Source: CAYQEC01 sp964416425
GTDB taxonomy: Bacteria; Actinomycetota; Acidimicrobiia; Spongiisociales; UBA5794
Assembly (NCBI GenBank): GCA_964416425.1
Contig: CAYQEC010000001.1
Coordinates: 124,001-188,000, forward strand
Direction of reading: 5' to 3'
DNA: 64,000 nucleotides
A program made the translations under genes and the position numbers. Shown here piece after piece: positions 53,828 through 60,702 of the stretch. Below the pieces are notes generated by a model that saw only the letters and a list, made by a program, of their open reading frames with translations, did no database searches and was not told where the DNA came from. Numbering within the stretch: the stretch's first letter is position 1; every line of letters begins with the position of its first letter.

Positions 53828-53901
53828 CCTCCGCAATCCTCCCCGCTGAGGCACCGCGCAGCGTAGCTCAGGATCGCGGGCAACGACCAACCCGTGACGG
53901 G

Positions 53902-54651
53902 TCAGCCGGGGAGCCCGTCCGGTGCTCCGGTGGAGCCGCGCCGCCGCAGGGCGGCCTCGGCGGCGGCGAGCTGATCGAGCGAATTCACCCCCAGCGCCTC
54001 CTCGGCGGCGGCGCTCACTGCCGCCAGCCGTTCCCCCCTCCGGGCGAGGATCCCGATGACGTCGGTGAGATACAGCTCCCCCTGGTCGTTGTCGGGTTGG
54101 AGAGCGGCGAGGGCTTCGGCCAGCAGCGTGCCGTCGAAGACGTACACCGAGGTGTTGACCTCGCGGATGGCCGCCTCTTGGGGCGTGGCGTCGCGGGCCT
54201 CGACCACGGCGACGACCACCCCGTCCCTCCGCACGATCCGCCCGAAGTCGCGCGGCCCGTCGACGACCGAAAGCAGCGTGGCCGCCGCTCGCTCCCGGCG
54301 GTGGGTGTCGAGCAGCCTGCGGAGGGTGGAGGGACGCACGAGGGGCATGTCGCCCGGGAGCACCAGGATCTCGTCTCCGGGGGCCGGATCGAGGGCGGCG
54401 AGGCCGATCTGGGTGGCGTGCCCGGTCCCGTGCTGCTCGGCCTGGAGCGCGGTCCGGGTCCCGGGAGGCAGGATCGCCTCCACCGCGTCGGCTTGGTGCC
54501 CGACGACGACCACCAGGTCGTCGCACCCGATCTCCGCCGCGGAGTCGAGCACCCACTGCAGCAGGGGCCGTCCCGCCACCCGGTGGAGGACCTTGGCCCG
54601 GTCGGATTTCATCCGGGTGCCCTTGCCGGCGGCGAGCACGATCGCCTTCAT
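53902..54651 (-). CDS. glmU: GlmU-like N-acetylglucosamine-1-phosphate uridylyltransferase domain, no acetyltransferase domain
   Basis: 249 residues from ATG 54651. It aligns with the pyrophosphorylase half of GlmU: VLAAGKGTRMKSDRAKVLH, VGHQADAVEA, AEQHGTGHA, VLPGDMPLVRPSTL and EARDATPQEAAIREVNT. GlmU normally has about 450 residues, with a second left-handed beta-helix domain that acetylates glucosamine-1-phosphate. Here the frame stops with a TGA after a short Gly/Pro tail and no second domain is in the window. The missing activity must come from another gene. Nearby tRNA-Gln ends 29 bases upstream. A longer frame that reads through the tRNA is not real. Confidence 0.88.
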   Translation of the reverse strand: MKAIVLAAGKGTRMKSDRAKVLHRVAGRPLLQWVLDSAAEIGCDDLVVVVGHQADAVEAILPPGTRTALQAEQHGTGHATQIGLAALDPAPGDEILVLPGDMPLVRPSTLRRLLDTHRRERAAATLLSVVDGPRDFGRIVRRDGVVVAVVEARDATPQEAAIREVNTSVYVFDGTLLAEALAALQPDNDQGELYLTDVIGILARRGERLAAVSAAAEEALGVNSLDQLAAAEAALRRRGSTGAPDGLPG

Positions 54652-54680
54652 CGGATGGTGGCGGGGATCGGGGTCATTCG

Positions 54681-54752
54681 CTGGGGGGCCAGGACTCGAA
54701 CCCGGACTGAGTGGACCAAAACCACTTGTGCTGCCACTTACACCACCCCCCA
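54681..54752 (-). tRNA. tRNA-Gln (anticodon TTG)
   Basis: 72 bases: acceptor TGGGGGG/CCCCCCA with discriminator G, D arm GGTGTAAGTGGCAGCAC, anticodon stem AGTGG/CCACT with loop TTTTGGT giving TTG, and T arm CCGGGTTCGAGTCCTGG. No CCA is encoded. It sits between ispE and the glmU-like gene, on their strand. Confidence 0.95.
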
Positions 54753-54789
54753 AAGGGTGAGCCCGGCGAGTGTACCCGGGCCGGCCGGT

Positions 54790-55659
54790 TCACTCCCCGG
54801 CGTCGTCGTCGGGGAGGGCCGCCCAGCCCCGCGGCACCGGTTCGACCGGGCGGGCGGCCCTGGCTCCTGCCGGCGCCCCCGCCACCGCCTCCCCCGCCTC
54901 GGCGCGGTCGAGGAAGAAGGCGTAGAGCGACGGCCCGCTGCCCGACATGAGCACCGGTCGGCCCCACCGCGTCGCAAGCTCGGACCGCCAGTCGTCCAGT
55001 TCCGGGCTGAGATCCGTCGCCGCCGCGAACAGGTCGTTGCCAAGCGGTCCCTCGTCCCGCAGCAGCGGCGGGAGGGCCGCCCCGCTGATCTCGCTCCCCC
55101 GCGGCTCGCCGAGCTCGTCCCACCGGGCGAACACCGCCGGGGTGGCCAACTCGACGGGGGGAACGACGACCCCGAGGGCGTACCCGCCGGCGAGCGGGCG
55201 AGGGTGGACCAGGTCGCCGCGCCCCTCGACCAGGGCAAGGCCGCCCTGGAGGCAGAACGGCACGTCGGAGCCGATGGTGGCGGCGAGCTGCTGCACCTCG
55301 CTCGGCGCCATCGCGAACATCCGGCCGGCGAGGCCGAGCGCTGCAGCGGCGTCGGCGCTGCCGCCGCCGAGCCCGGCCGCCACCGGGATCTCCTTAGCGA
55401 GGCGGAGACGCATCGCCCGCCCCGACCCGGAGCGGTCCCGGACCGCCGCCGCCGCCCGCCAGGCGAGGTTGGCCCATCCCTCCGGCAGTTCATCACCACC
55501 GGTGGCGGTCTCGGCCGTGTCCTCCTCGGCCACCTCGAGCTGCACCACGTCCCGCCAGTCGATCGACTGGAACAGCCCGTGGAGCGGGTGGTACCCGTCG
55601 GCGCGGCGTGTCCCCACCCGCAGACCCAGGTTGACCTTGGCGTAGGCATGGGCCCGCAT
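54790..55659 (-). CDS. ispE: 4-diphosphocytidyl-2-C-methyl-D-erythritol kinase
   Basis: 289-residue GHMP kinase of the MEP isoprenoid pathway. Features: AYAKVNLGL with the catalytic Lys8, the ATP loop PVAAGLGGGSADAAAAL (92-108), SDVPFCLQGG with the catalytic Asp, and MSGSGPSLYAFF near the end. Isoprenoids feed the menaquinone tail made by MenA. ATG 55659 overlaps the rsmA stop by one base (TGATG), so it is co-translated with rsmA and tatD. Confidence 0.96.
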   Translation of the reverse strand: MRAHAYAKVNLGLRVGTRRADGYHPLHGLFQSIDWRDVVQLEVAEEDTAETATGGDELPEGWANLAWRAAAAVRDRSGSGRAMRLRLAKEIPVAAGLGGGSADAAAALGLAGRMFAMAPSEVQQLAATIGSDVPFCLQGGLALVEGRGDLVHPRPLAGGYALGVVVPPVELATPAVFARWDELGEPRGSEISGAALPPLLRDEGPLGNDLFAAATDLSPELDDWRSELATRWGRPVLMSGSGPSLYAFFLDRAEAGEAVAGAPAGARAARPVEPVPRGWAALPDDDAGE

Positions 55660-56483
55660 CAGAGCCCGACCTCGGCGTTGGCGAGATGGACGTAGTCCTC
55701 GGGGGCGAGGTCCTCGGCGCGGGCGGTGGGGTCGATCCCGGCCCGGGCCAGCAGCGGCCCCACGTCCTCCAGGGCCCCGGCCAGCGACCGGCGCAGCATC
55801 TTGCGCCGCTGGTTGAACGCCGCCGCCGCCAGCTGCACCGCCCGCTCCGCCGGGGCCGGCGGCTCGACCCGCACCAGCGTCACCACCGCCGAATCGACCC
55901 CGGGCTCGGGCACGAAGACCGCGGCCGGCACCGGGAACCCGAACCGGACCACGGCGTGGAGCTGCGCCACCACCGACGGCAGCCCGTAGGTTCGGCTCCC
56001 GGGACCGGCGGTGAGGCGATCGGCGACCTCGCGTTGCACCATGACCACCATGGAGGTGACCTGCGGCACGTGGCGGAGGACGTCGAGCAGCAGCGGCGTC
56101 CCGACGTGGTACGGCAGGTTGGCGACCAGGGTCCAGGGTCCACCCCGAAGGGCGGCGGCGAGGTCCACCTTGGTGGCGTCCTCGAACCGCACGTCCGCGG
56201 TGGAATCGCCCAGGGTCTCGGCCAGCACCGGTTCCAGGCCGCGGTCGATCTCGTAGGCGACGACCGCCGCCCCCGTGGCGGCGAGCGCCCGGGTGAGGGT
56301 GCCGGTCCCGGCCCCGATCTCGACGACGCGGTCTCCCGGTCCGACCCCGGCGGTGCGCACGATCCGCTCGACGAGGTTGGGGTCGGCGAGGAAGTGCTGG
56401 CCGAGCCGTTTGCGGGGCCGGTGGCGGTGCCGCTCCAGCAGGTCCCGCACCTGACGGCGCCCCTGGGGCCGCCCGCCGGTCAC
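55659..56483 (-). CDS. rsmA: 16S rRNA (adenine1518/1519-N6)-dimethyltransferase
   Basis: 274 residues, RsmA/KsgA. It dimethylates two adenines near the 3' end of 16S rRNA late in small-subunit assembly. RKRLGQHFLADPNLVERIV is the family start, VVEIGAGTGTLTRAL the SAM site, VRFEDATKVD and NLPYHVGTPLLLDVL the substrate site, with FVPEPGVDSAVVTL and FNQRRKMLRRSL at the C terminus. GTG 56483 overlaps the tatD stop by four bases. The mycobacterial rpfB gene normally between tatD and rsmA is absent. Confidence 0.96.
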   Translation of the reverse strand: MTGGRPQGRRQVRDLLERHRHRPRKRLGQHFLADPNLVERIVRTAGVGPGDRVVEIGAGTGTLTRALAATGAAVVAYEIDRGLEPVLAETLGDSTADVRFEDATKVDLAAALRGGPWTLVANLPYHVGTPLLLDVLRHVPQVTSMVVMVQREVADRLTAGPGSRTYGLPSVVAQLHAVVRFGFPVPAAVFVPEPGVDSAVVTLVRVEPPAPAERAVQLAAAAFNQRRKMLRRSLAGALEDVGPLLARAGIDPTARAEDLAPEDYVHLANAEVGL

Positions 56484-57244
56484 GACGGGCCCCCGAAGAC
56501 GCGGGCTGCGGTGGCGCTGGAGACGCGGGCGACCTCGGCCGGGTCGACCCCCCACACCTCGGCGAGCGCCGCCCCCACCAGCGGCACGAACGCCGGCTCG
56601 TTGGCCTCTCCCCGGTGAGGCGGGGGAGCGAGGTAGGGGCTGTCGGTCTCGACCATGGTGCGGTCCCGGGGAACGACCGCGGCAGCCCGGCGCACCGTGT
56701 CGCCGTTGGGGAAGGCGACTGGCCCGGCGAAGGAGAACGTGACGCCGAGCTCGTCGAAGCGCTTGGTCCAACGGGGGCCGCCAGTCCAGCAGTGGAGCAC
56801 GGCCCGCTCCCCCATCCCGGCGGCGGCGACCATCTCGTAGACGTCGGCGAAGGCGTCCCTGATGTGGATGATGGCCGGCTTGCCCAGGTCCCCCGCCAAG
56901 GAGAGCTGCGCCTGGAAGGCGCGGCGCTGGTCCTCGCGGGGGGAGAGGTCGCGGTAGTAGTCGAGACCGATCTCCCCGACCGCGTCGGCGGCGTGGATCA
57001 GCGCCTCGAGACGGCCCTGCTGCTCCGGCCAGTGCTCCGCCTCGTGAGGGTGGAGCCCGGCGGCCCACCGCACCCGTTCCGGGTGGTCGACCGCCACCCG
57101 CCGCGCCTGGAGCGACGTTTCCAGGTCGACTCCGGGGCACACGAACCATTCGACCCCGGCGGCGGCGGCCCGGGCCAGGACCGCGTCGACCGGGTCCTCG
57201 ACCATGAAGAGGTGACAGTGGCTATCGACCCAGCCGGTCGCCAT
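56480..57244 (-). CDS. tatD: TatD family metal-dependent hydrolase
   Basis: 254 residues. TIM-barrel hydrolase of the TatD family, nucleases acting on DNA or D-amino acyl substrates. Metal-binding start VDSHCHLF, then GEIGLDYYRDLSPREDQRRAF, IIHIRDAFADV, LHCWTGGPRW and ETDSPYLAPPPHRGEANEP, all expected motifs. ATG 57244 follows metG by four bases, so metG-tatD-rsmA-ispE is one tight operon. Confidence 0.95.
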   Translation of the reverse strand: MATGWVDSHCHLFMVEDPVDAVLARAAAAGVEWFVCPGVDLETSLQARRVAVDHPERVRWAAGLHPHEAEHWPEQQGRLEALIHAADAVGEIGLDYYRDLSPREDQRRAFQAQLSLAGDLGKPAIIHIRDAFADVYEMVAAAGMGERAVLHCWTGGPRWTKRFDELGVTFSFAGPVAFPNGDTVRRAAAVVPRDRTMVETDSPYLAPPPHRGEANEPAFVPLVGAALAEVWGVDPAEVARVSSATAARVFGGPS

Positions 57245-57248
57245 GGTG

Positions 57249-58913
57249 CTACTCGCCGTCGCCGGGCGCCTCGACCTTGGCGAACAGCGGCACTGGTTCG
57301 CCGAGGGTGGTACCCGGGGTCACGGCCCGCCGCTCCCAGGCCGGCTGGCGTTCGGGAACGTCGAGCCCCAGCGTGGCAAAGACCCGGCGGGAGGTGACCG
57401 GCAGGTAGGGGGCGAACCCGGCCGCCAGGCCGGCGATCGCCTGGATCGCCACGAACAGGGTGGTGCCGGTCCGCTCCAGGTCGGTCTTGGCCGTCTTCCA
57501 CGGCTCCCGCTCCGACAGGTACTGGTTGGCGGCCTGGGCCCCTCCGAGCACGGCGCCCAGCCCGGCCCGGAGCTGCACGGCTCCGATGTACTCCCCCGCC
57601 GCCGTGAGGGCGGCGTCAACCGCCTCGAGCGCGGCCCGGTCCACCTCGTCCTGCGGTCCCGCCTCGGGCACGACCCCGACGAAGTAGCGGTGGGTCATCG
57701 CCACCACCCGGTTGACGAGGTTGCCCCAGGTGGCGACCAGCTCGTCGTTGATGCGCCGCACCAGCTCGGCTTCGGTGATGTCGACGTCGGAGGTCTCGGG
57801 GAGGTTGGCGGCGAGGGCGTAGCGCAGGGCATCGGGCTCGTAGCGCTCCAGGGCGTCCCCGATGGTGAGGCCGACCCCGCGGCTGGCCGAGGCCTTGCCG
57901 CCCTTGAAGGTCACGTACTGGTTGGCGGGCACGTCGGTGGGCAGCTCGAGCCCGCCGTAGCCCATCAGCATCGCCGGCCAGATGATGGTGTGGAAGGGGA
58001 TGTTGTCCTTCCCGATGAAGTAGTAGTGGGCGGAGGCGGGGTTCTCCCACCACTGGCGCCAGGCCTCGGGCCGGCCGGCGTCCTGCGCCCACTCCTTGGA
58101 GGCGGACAGGTAGCCGATCACGGCGTCGAACCAGACGTAGATCTTCTTGCCGGGACCGAGATCGTCCACCGGGATGTCGACGCCCCAGTCGATGTCGCGG
58201 GTGATCGCCCGGTCGTGCAGGCCCTCCGCGATCCAGCCGAGCGAGAAGTTGAGGACGTGCTTGCGCCACCCGGTCCGGCTCTCCAGCCACTGCTCGAGCC
58301 GGTCCGAGAAGTCGGAGAGCCGGAGGTAGAAGTGCTCGGTGGCGCGGGGCTGGGGGGTGGCCCCGCTGAGGCGGGAGCGGGGATCGACGAGGTCGATCGG
58401 ATCAAGGGTGCGGCCGCAGTTCTCGCACTGGTCGCCGCGGGCGTGTTCGTAGCCGCAGTGGGGGCACGTCCCCTCCACGTAGCGGTCGGGCAGGAAGCGC
58501 CCCGCCTCGGGATCGAAGAACTGATCGGAGGACCGCTTGTCGATGTAGCCGTTCTCGAGGAGGCGGAGGAACAGGTCCTGGGTGACGGCGTGGTGGTTGG
58601 GGGTCCCGGTGGAGGTGAAGAGATCCCAGTCGAGCGCCAGGGCGTCCCATTGTTCGAGGAACTGGTGGTGGTAGCGGTCGACGATGTCCTGCGGCTCGAC
58701 CCCCTCGTCCTCCGCCCGCACCGTGATGGGGGTGCCGTGCACGTCCGAGCCGGACACCATGAGGACCCGGTTGCCGATCGCCCGGTGGTAGCGCGCGAAG
58801 ATATCCGCCGGCAGGTAAGCGCCGGCGAGGTGTCCCAGGTGGCGCGGGCCGCTGGCATACGGCCAGGCCACAGCCACCAGGATGCTCCGGGAGTCAGCGC
58901 GCGAGTCGTCCAA
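57249..58913 (-). CDS. metG: methionyl-tRNA synthetase
   Basis: 554 residues from TTG 58913. Class I synthetase: AWPYASGPRHLGHLAG (HIGH-like motif), zinc-knuckle Cys pairs in CPHCGYEHARGDQCENCG, and the KMSKS-equivalent KASASRG, where Met is replaced by Ala. The anticodon-binding helical domain follows; there is no C-terminal tRNA-binding extension. The alternative GTG 58973 adds 20 non-conserved residues. I chose TTG 58913 because a TACCAT hexamer lies exactly eight bases upstream, the same leaderless arrangement as at other genes here, and the family begins about there. Confidence 0.94.
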   Translation of the reverse strand: MDDSRADSRSILVAVAWPYASGPRHLGHLAGAYLPADIFARYHRAIGNRVLMVSGSDVHGTPITVRAEDEGVEPQDIVDRYHHQFLEQWDALALDWDLFTSTGTPNHHAVTQDLFLRLLENGYIDKRSSDQFFDPEAGRFLPDRYVEGTCPHCGYEHARGDQCENCGRTLDPIDLVDPRSRLSGATPQPRATEHFYLRLSDFSDRLEQWLESRTGWRKHVLNFSLGWIAEGLHDRAITRDIDWGVDIPVDDLGPGKKIYVWFDAVIGYLSASKEWAQDAGRPEAWRQWWENPASAHYYFIGKDNIPFHTIIWPAMLMGYGGLELPTDVPANQYVTFKGGKASASRGVGLTIGDALERYEPDALRYALAANLPETSDVDITEAELVRRINDELVATWGNLVNRVVAMTHRYFVGVVPEAGPQDEVDRAALEAVDAALTAAGEYIGAVQLRAGLGAVLGGAQAANQYLSEREPWKTAKTDLERTGTTLFVAIQAIAGLAAGFAPYLPVTSRRVFATLGLDVPERQPAWERRAVTPGTTLGEPVPLFAKVEAPGDGE

Positions 58914-58921
58914 GGACGGCG

Positions 58922-58927
58922 ATGGTA
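58922..58927 (-). promoter_or_regulatory. -10 element (leaderless) of metG
   Basis: TACCAT on the minus strand, eight bases before TTG 58913; it supports that start over GTG 58973. Confidence 0.5.
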
Positions 58928-58968
58928 CCAGTCGGGGGAACCGACACTCCGTCGGTTCGCTGACCGGG

Positions 58969-58974
58969 TACACT
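58969..58974 (+). promoter_or_regulatory. candidate -10 of the AbrB-family gene
   Basis: TACACT on the plus strand, about 70 bases before TTG 59044, giving a leader with the GGAGG ribosome binding site. No clear -35. Confidence 0.35.
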
Positions 58975-59043
58975 GCCCCCTGCAGATGGACACCGGCCGG
59001 CGGGGACGAGGCCGAAATCGGTCACCAAATGGAGGTACCCGCC

Positions 59044-59277
59044 TTGGACACCGGCATGGTGCGCAAGATCGACGACCTGGGTCGGATCGTGATTCCGGCT
59101 GAGACCCGTCGACTTTTCAACATTCGTGAGGGGGATGAACTGGCGATTTCCGTGGATGATGACTCGATCATCATTCGCAAGCTCGAAGCCACGTGCGTGT
59201 TCTGTGGCTCGACCAAGGATGTCAGCCCCTTCAAGGGACGCGGCGTCTGCGCCGTGTGCCACGGCGAGCTGAGCTGA
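59044..59277 (+). CDS. AbrB/SpoVT-family DNA-binding regulator with C-terminal zinc-ribbon-like Cys pairs
   Basis: 77 residues from TTG 59044, which lies eight bases after GGAGG. MVRKIDDLGRIVIPAETRR is the swapped-hairpin AbrB DNA-binding domain; the C terminus holds two CxxC pairs (CVFCGS and CAVCHGE), a zinc-ribbon-like finish known in other AbrB proteins. These are dimeric or tetrameric transition-state regulators. The longer frame from upstream ATG 59029 lacks a site. It sits between metG and rsmI, the same neighbourhood in which Bacillus has abrB. Target genes are unknown. Confidence 0.9.
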   Translation: MDTGMVRKIDDLGRIVIPAETRRLFNIREGDELAISVDDDSIIIRKLEATCVFCGSTKDVSPFKGRGVCAVCHGELS

Positions 59278-59282
59278 GCCAG

Positions 59283-60131
59283 TCAGGCGCCGGGCTCGGC
59301 CCGACCCCTGGACGCCAGTACCCGCTCGTAGAGTTCGCGTCGTCGTAGCCCGGTCGTCATGGCGACCTGCCGTACCGCCTCGGTCATCGAGGCCCCTGCG
59401 GCGATGACTTCCTCGGCCGCTTCGACTGCCGCCGCCCAGTTCGGGGGGGCGGCAGTGGCTCCGCCGATGACGAGGGTGAACTCGCCGCGGGCGGCTTCGT
59501 CGGAACTCCACCGCGCCGCACCCTCGCCGAGCGTGCCTCGCCACAGCTCCTCGAACTGCTTGGTGAGTTCGCGGGCCACCACGATCTCACGGTCGGGATC
59601 GAGCGCCGCGGCGAGGTCGGAGAGGTCGCGGCCGACCCGCGCCGTCGCCGCGAAGAGCACGGTGGTGCGGCGTTCCGTCGCCAGCTCGGCAAGCCGCTCC
59701 GCCCGGGCCGATCCCCGCCGCGGCAGGAAGCCCTCGAACACGAAGCGGTCGCTCGGCAGGCCGGAGACGGCGAGGGCGGCGGTGACCGCGCTCGGCCCGG
59801 GGACGACGCTCACCTCGGCGCCGGCATCGAGCGCCGCCCGCACCGCCACCAATCCGGGGTCGGAGATTCCGGGCGTCCCGGCGTCGGTGACGAGGGCGAC
59901 GGTGGCGCCACTGGCGAGCCACTCCGACAACTCGGCGGCCCGCCGCTGCTCGTTGCCGACGAAGAAGGAACGCAGCGGCCGCGACACCCCGAGGCTCTCC
60001 AGCAGTCGCCGCGAACGGCGGGTGTCCTCGGCGTAGACCACGTCGGCGGCGGCGAGCGCCTCCCGGAGCCGGGTCGAGACGTCGCCGAGGTTGCCGATCG
60101 GGGTGGCGCAGAGGATGAGGCGGCCGGTCAC
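59283..60131 (-). CDS. rsmI: 16S rRNA (cytidine1402-2'-O)-methyltransferase
   Basis: 282 residues, RsmI. It is a tetrapyrrole methylase-fold enzyme that 2'-O-methylates C1402 of 16S rRNA. Motifs: LCATPIGNLGDVSTRLREAL, AEDTRRSRRLLESLG, LVTDAGTPGISDPG, VVPGPSAVTAALAVSGLP and FEGFLPRRGSAR. The start is GTG 60131. It lies between the AbrB gene (convergent, five bases) and the DUF192 gene (four bases), fitting the conserved order rsmI-abrB-metG. Confidence 0.95.
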   Translation of the reverse strand: MTGRLILCATPIGNLGDVSTRLREALAAADVVYAEDTRRSRRLLESLGVSRPLRSFFVGNEQRRAAELSEWLASGATVALVTDAGTPGISDPGLVAVRAALDAGAEVSVVPGPSAVTAALAVSGLPSDRFVFEGFLPRRGSARAERLAELATERRTTVLFAATARVGRDLSDLAAALDPDREIVVARELTKQFEELWRGTLGEGAARWSSDEAARGEFTLVIGGATAAPPNWAAAVEAAEEVIAAGASMTEAVRQVAMTTGLRRRELYERVLASRGRAEPGA

Positions 60132-60135
60132 GGGG

Positions 60136-60453
60136 TCAGGATAGGGAGCGGCGGCCCATCAGCCGCTCCCCCACCGCCGGGACCGGATGCCCGGCCGGGA
60201 GCTCGAGCACCCAGGTCGCCGCCGGGAACACGAGGACCCGGCGCGGGTCGAGGCATCCCACTCCGGTGACGGCACCGGCCCGGTCGATCATCACGATTTC
60301 GAGCCGGTCCCGCAGCCCGAAGCCGTGGACGCTTCGGGTCCGCAGCAGCAGGGCCGGCTCCCGGCCCCGGCTGCGCCTGCCTCGCAGGCCGCGCCAGCGG
60401 GCCGCCACCCCGGCGGCGAGTCGGAGCGGAGGTGACGTCCAGCCCGACGCCAA
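60136..60453 (-). CDS. DUF192 domain protein
   Basis: 105 residues if started at TTG 60453. The DUF192 pattern is visible: LLLRTRSVHGFGLRDRLEIVMID, then GAVTGVGCLDPRRV and VLELPAGHPVPAVGERL. Function is unknown; DUF192 proteins occur as exported or cytoplasmic small folds and are sometimes near regulators. No signal peptide is present at this start. The start is uncertain: TTG 60462 and longer frames exist, and no ribosome binding site or TANNNT element was found. It is divergent from the bL37-like gene and precedes rsmI by four bases. Confidence 0.65.
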   Translation of the reverse strand: MASGWTSPPLRLAAGVAARWRGLRGRRSRGREPALLLRTRSVHGFGLRDRLEIVMIDRAGAVTGVGCLDPRRVLVFPAATWVLELPAGHPVPAVGERLMGRRSLS

Positions 60454-60498
60454 TGACTGCAACGTGACGTTTTCGGCCGGCCGCGCCCGTGACCGTGG

Positions 60499-60504
60499 TA
60501 CCCT
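60499..60504 (+). promoter_or_regulatory. -10 element (near-leaderless) of the bL37-like gene
   Basis: TACCCT ten bases before ATG 60515, with no ribosome binding site. Confidence 0.4.
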
Positions 60505-60514
60505 CCCGTCCGCA

Positions 60515-60598
60515 ATGGCAACCAAGAAGAAGCGCAAGCTGCGCGCCCGCCGCTCCAAGGCCAACCACGGCCGTCGCCCCAACGCCGGCCGCGGCTGA
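60515..60598 (+). CDS. bL37-like ribosomal protein (27 residues)
   Basis: A 27-residue, very basic protein, 15 of its residues Lys, Arg or His. Its core SKANHGRRPNA is nearly identical to the core I recall for bL37 (SKANHGKRPNA), the 24-residue protein found on the mycobacterial large subunit. The N terminus is a run of Lys/Arg. ATG 60515 follows TACCCT by ten bases with no ribosome binding site. It would be missed by any length-filtered gene finder. Downstream 104 bases carry no gene I can support. The similarity comes from memory, not a search. Confidence 0.75.
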   Translation: MATKKKRKLRARRSKANHGRRPNAGRG

Positions 60599-60702
60599 GC
60601 CGCGCCGAGGCTCTCTCCCCTTCCCGTTTTGTCGCCGCCGGTGGTCGTGACGCGTCCCGTCATGCCGCCGACCGTATCCGGCGGGGCCTGCGGGGAGAAG
60701 AC

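Noticed and set aside
53902..54753. Longer GlmU starting upstream of 54651
   Set aside because: The extra part would translate the tRNA-Gln gene; ATG 54651 begins the conserved nucleotidyltransferase motif.
58914..58973. N-terminal 20 residues of MetG from GTG 58973
   Set aside because: Not conserved and placed over the likely metG -10; TTG 58913 fits better. Not excluded.
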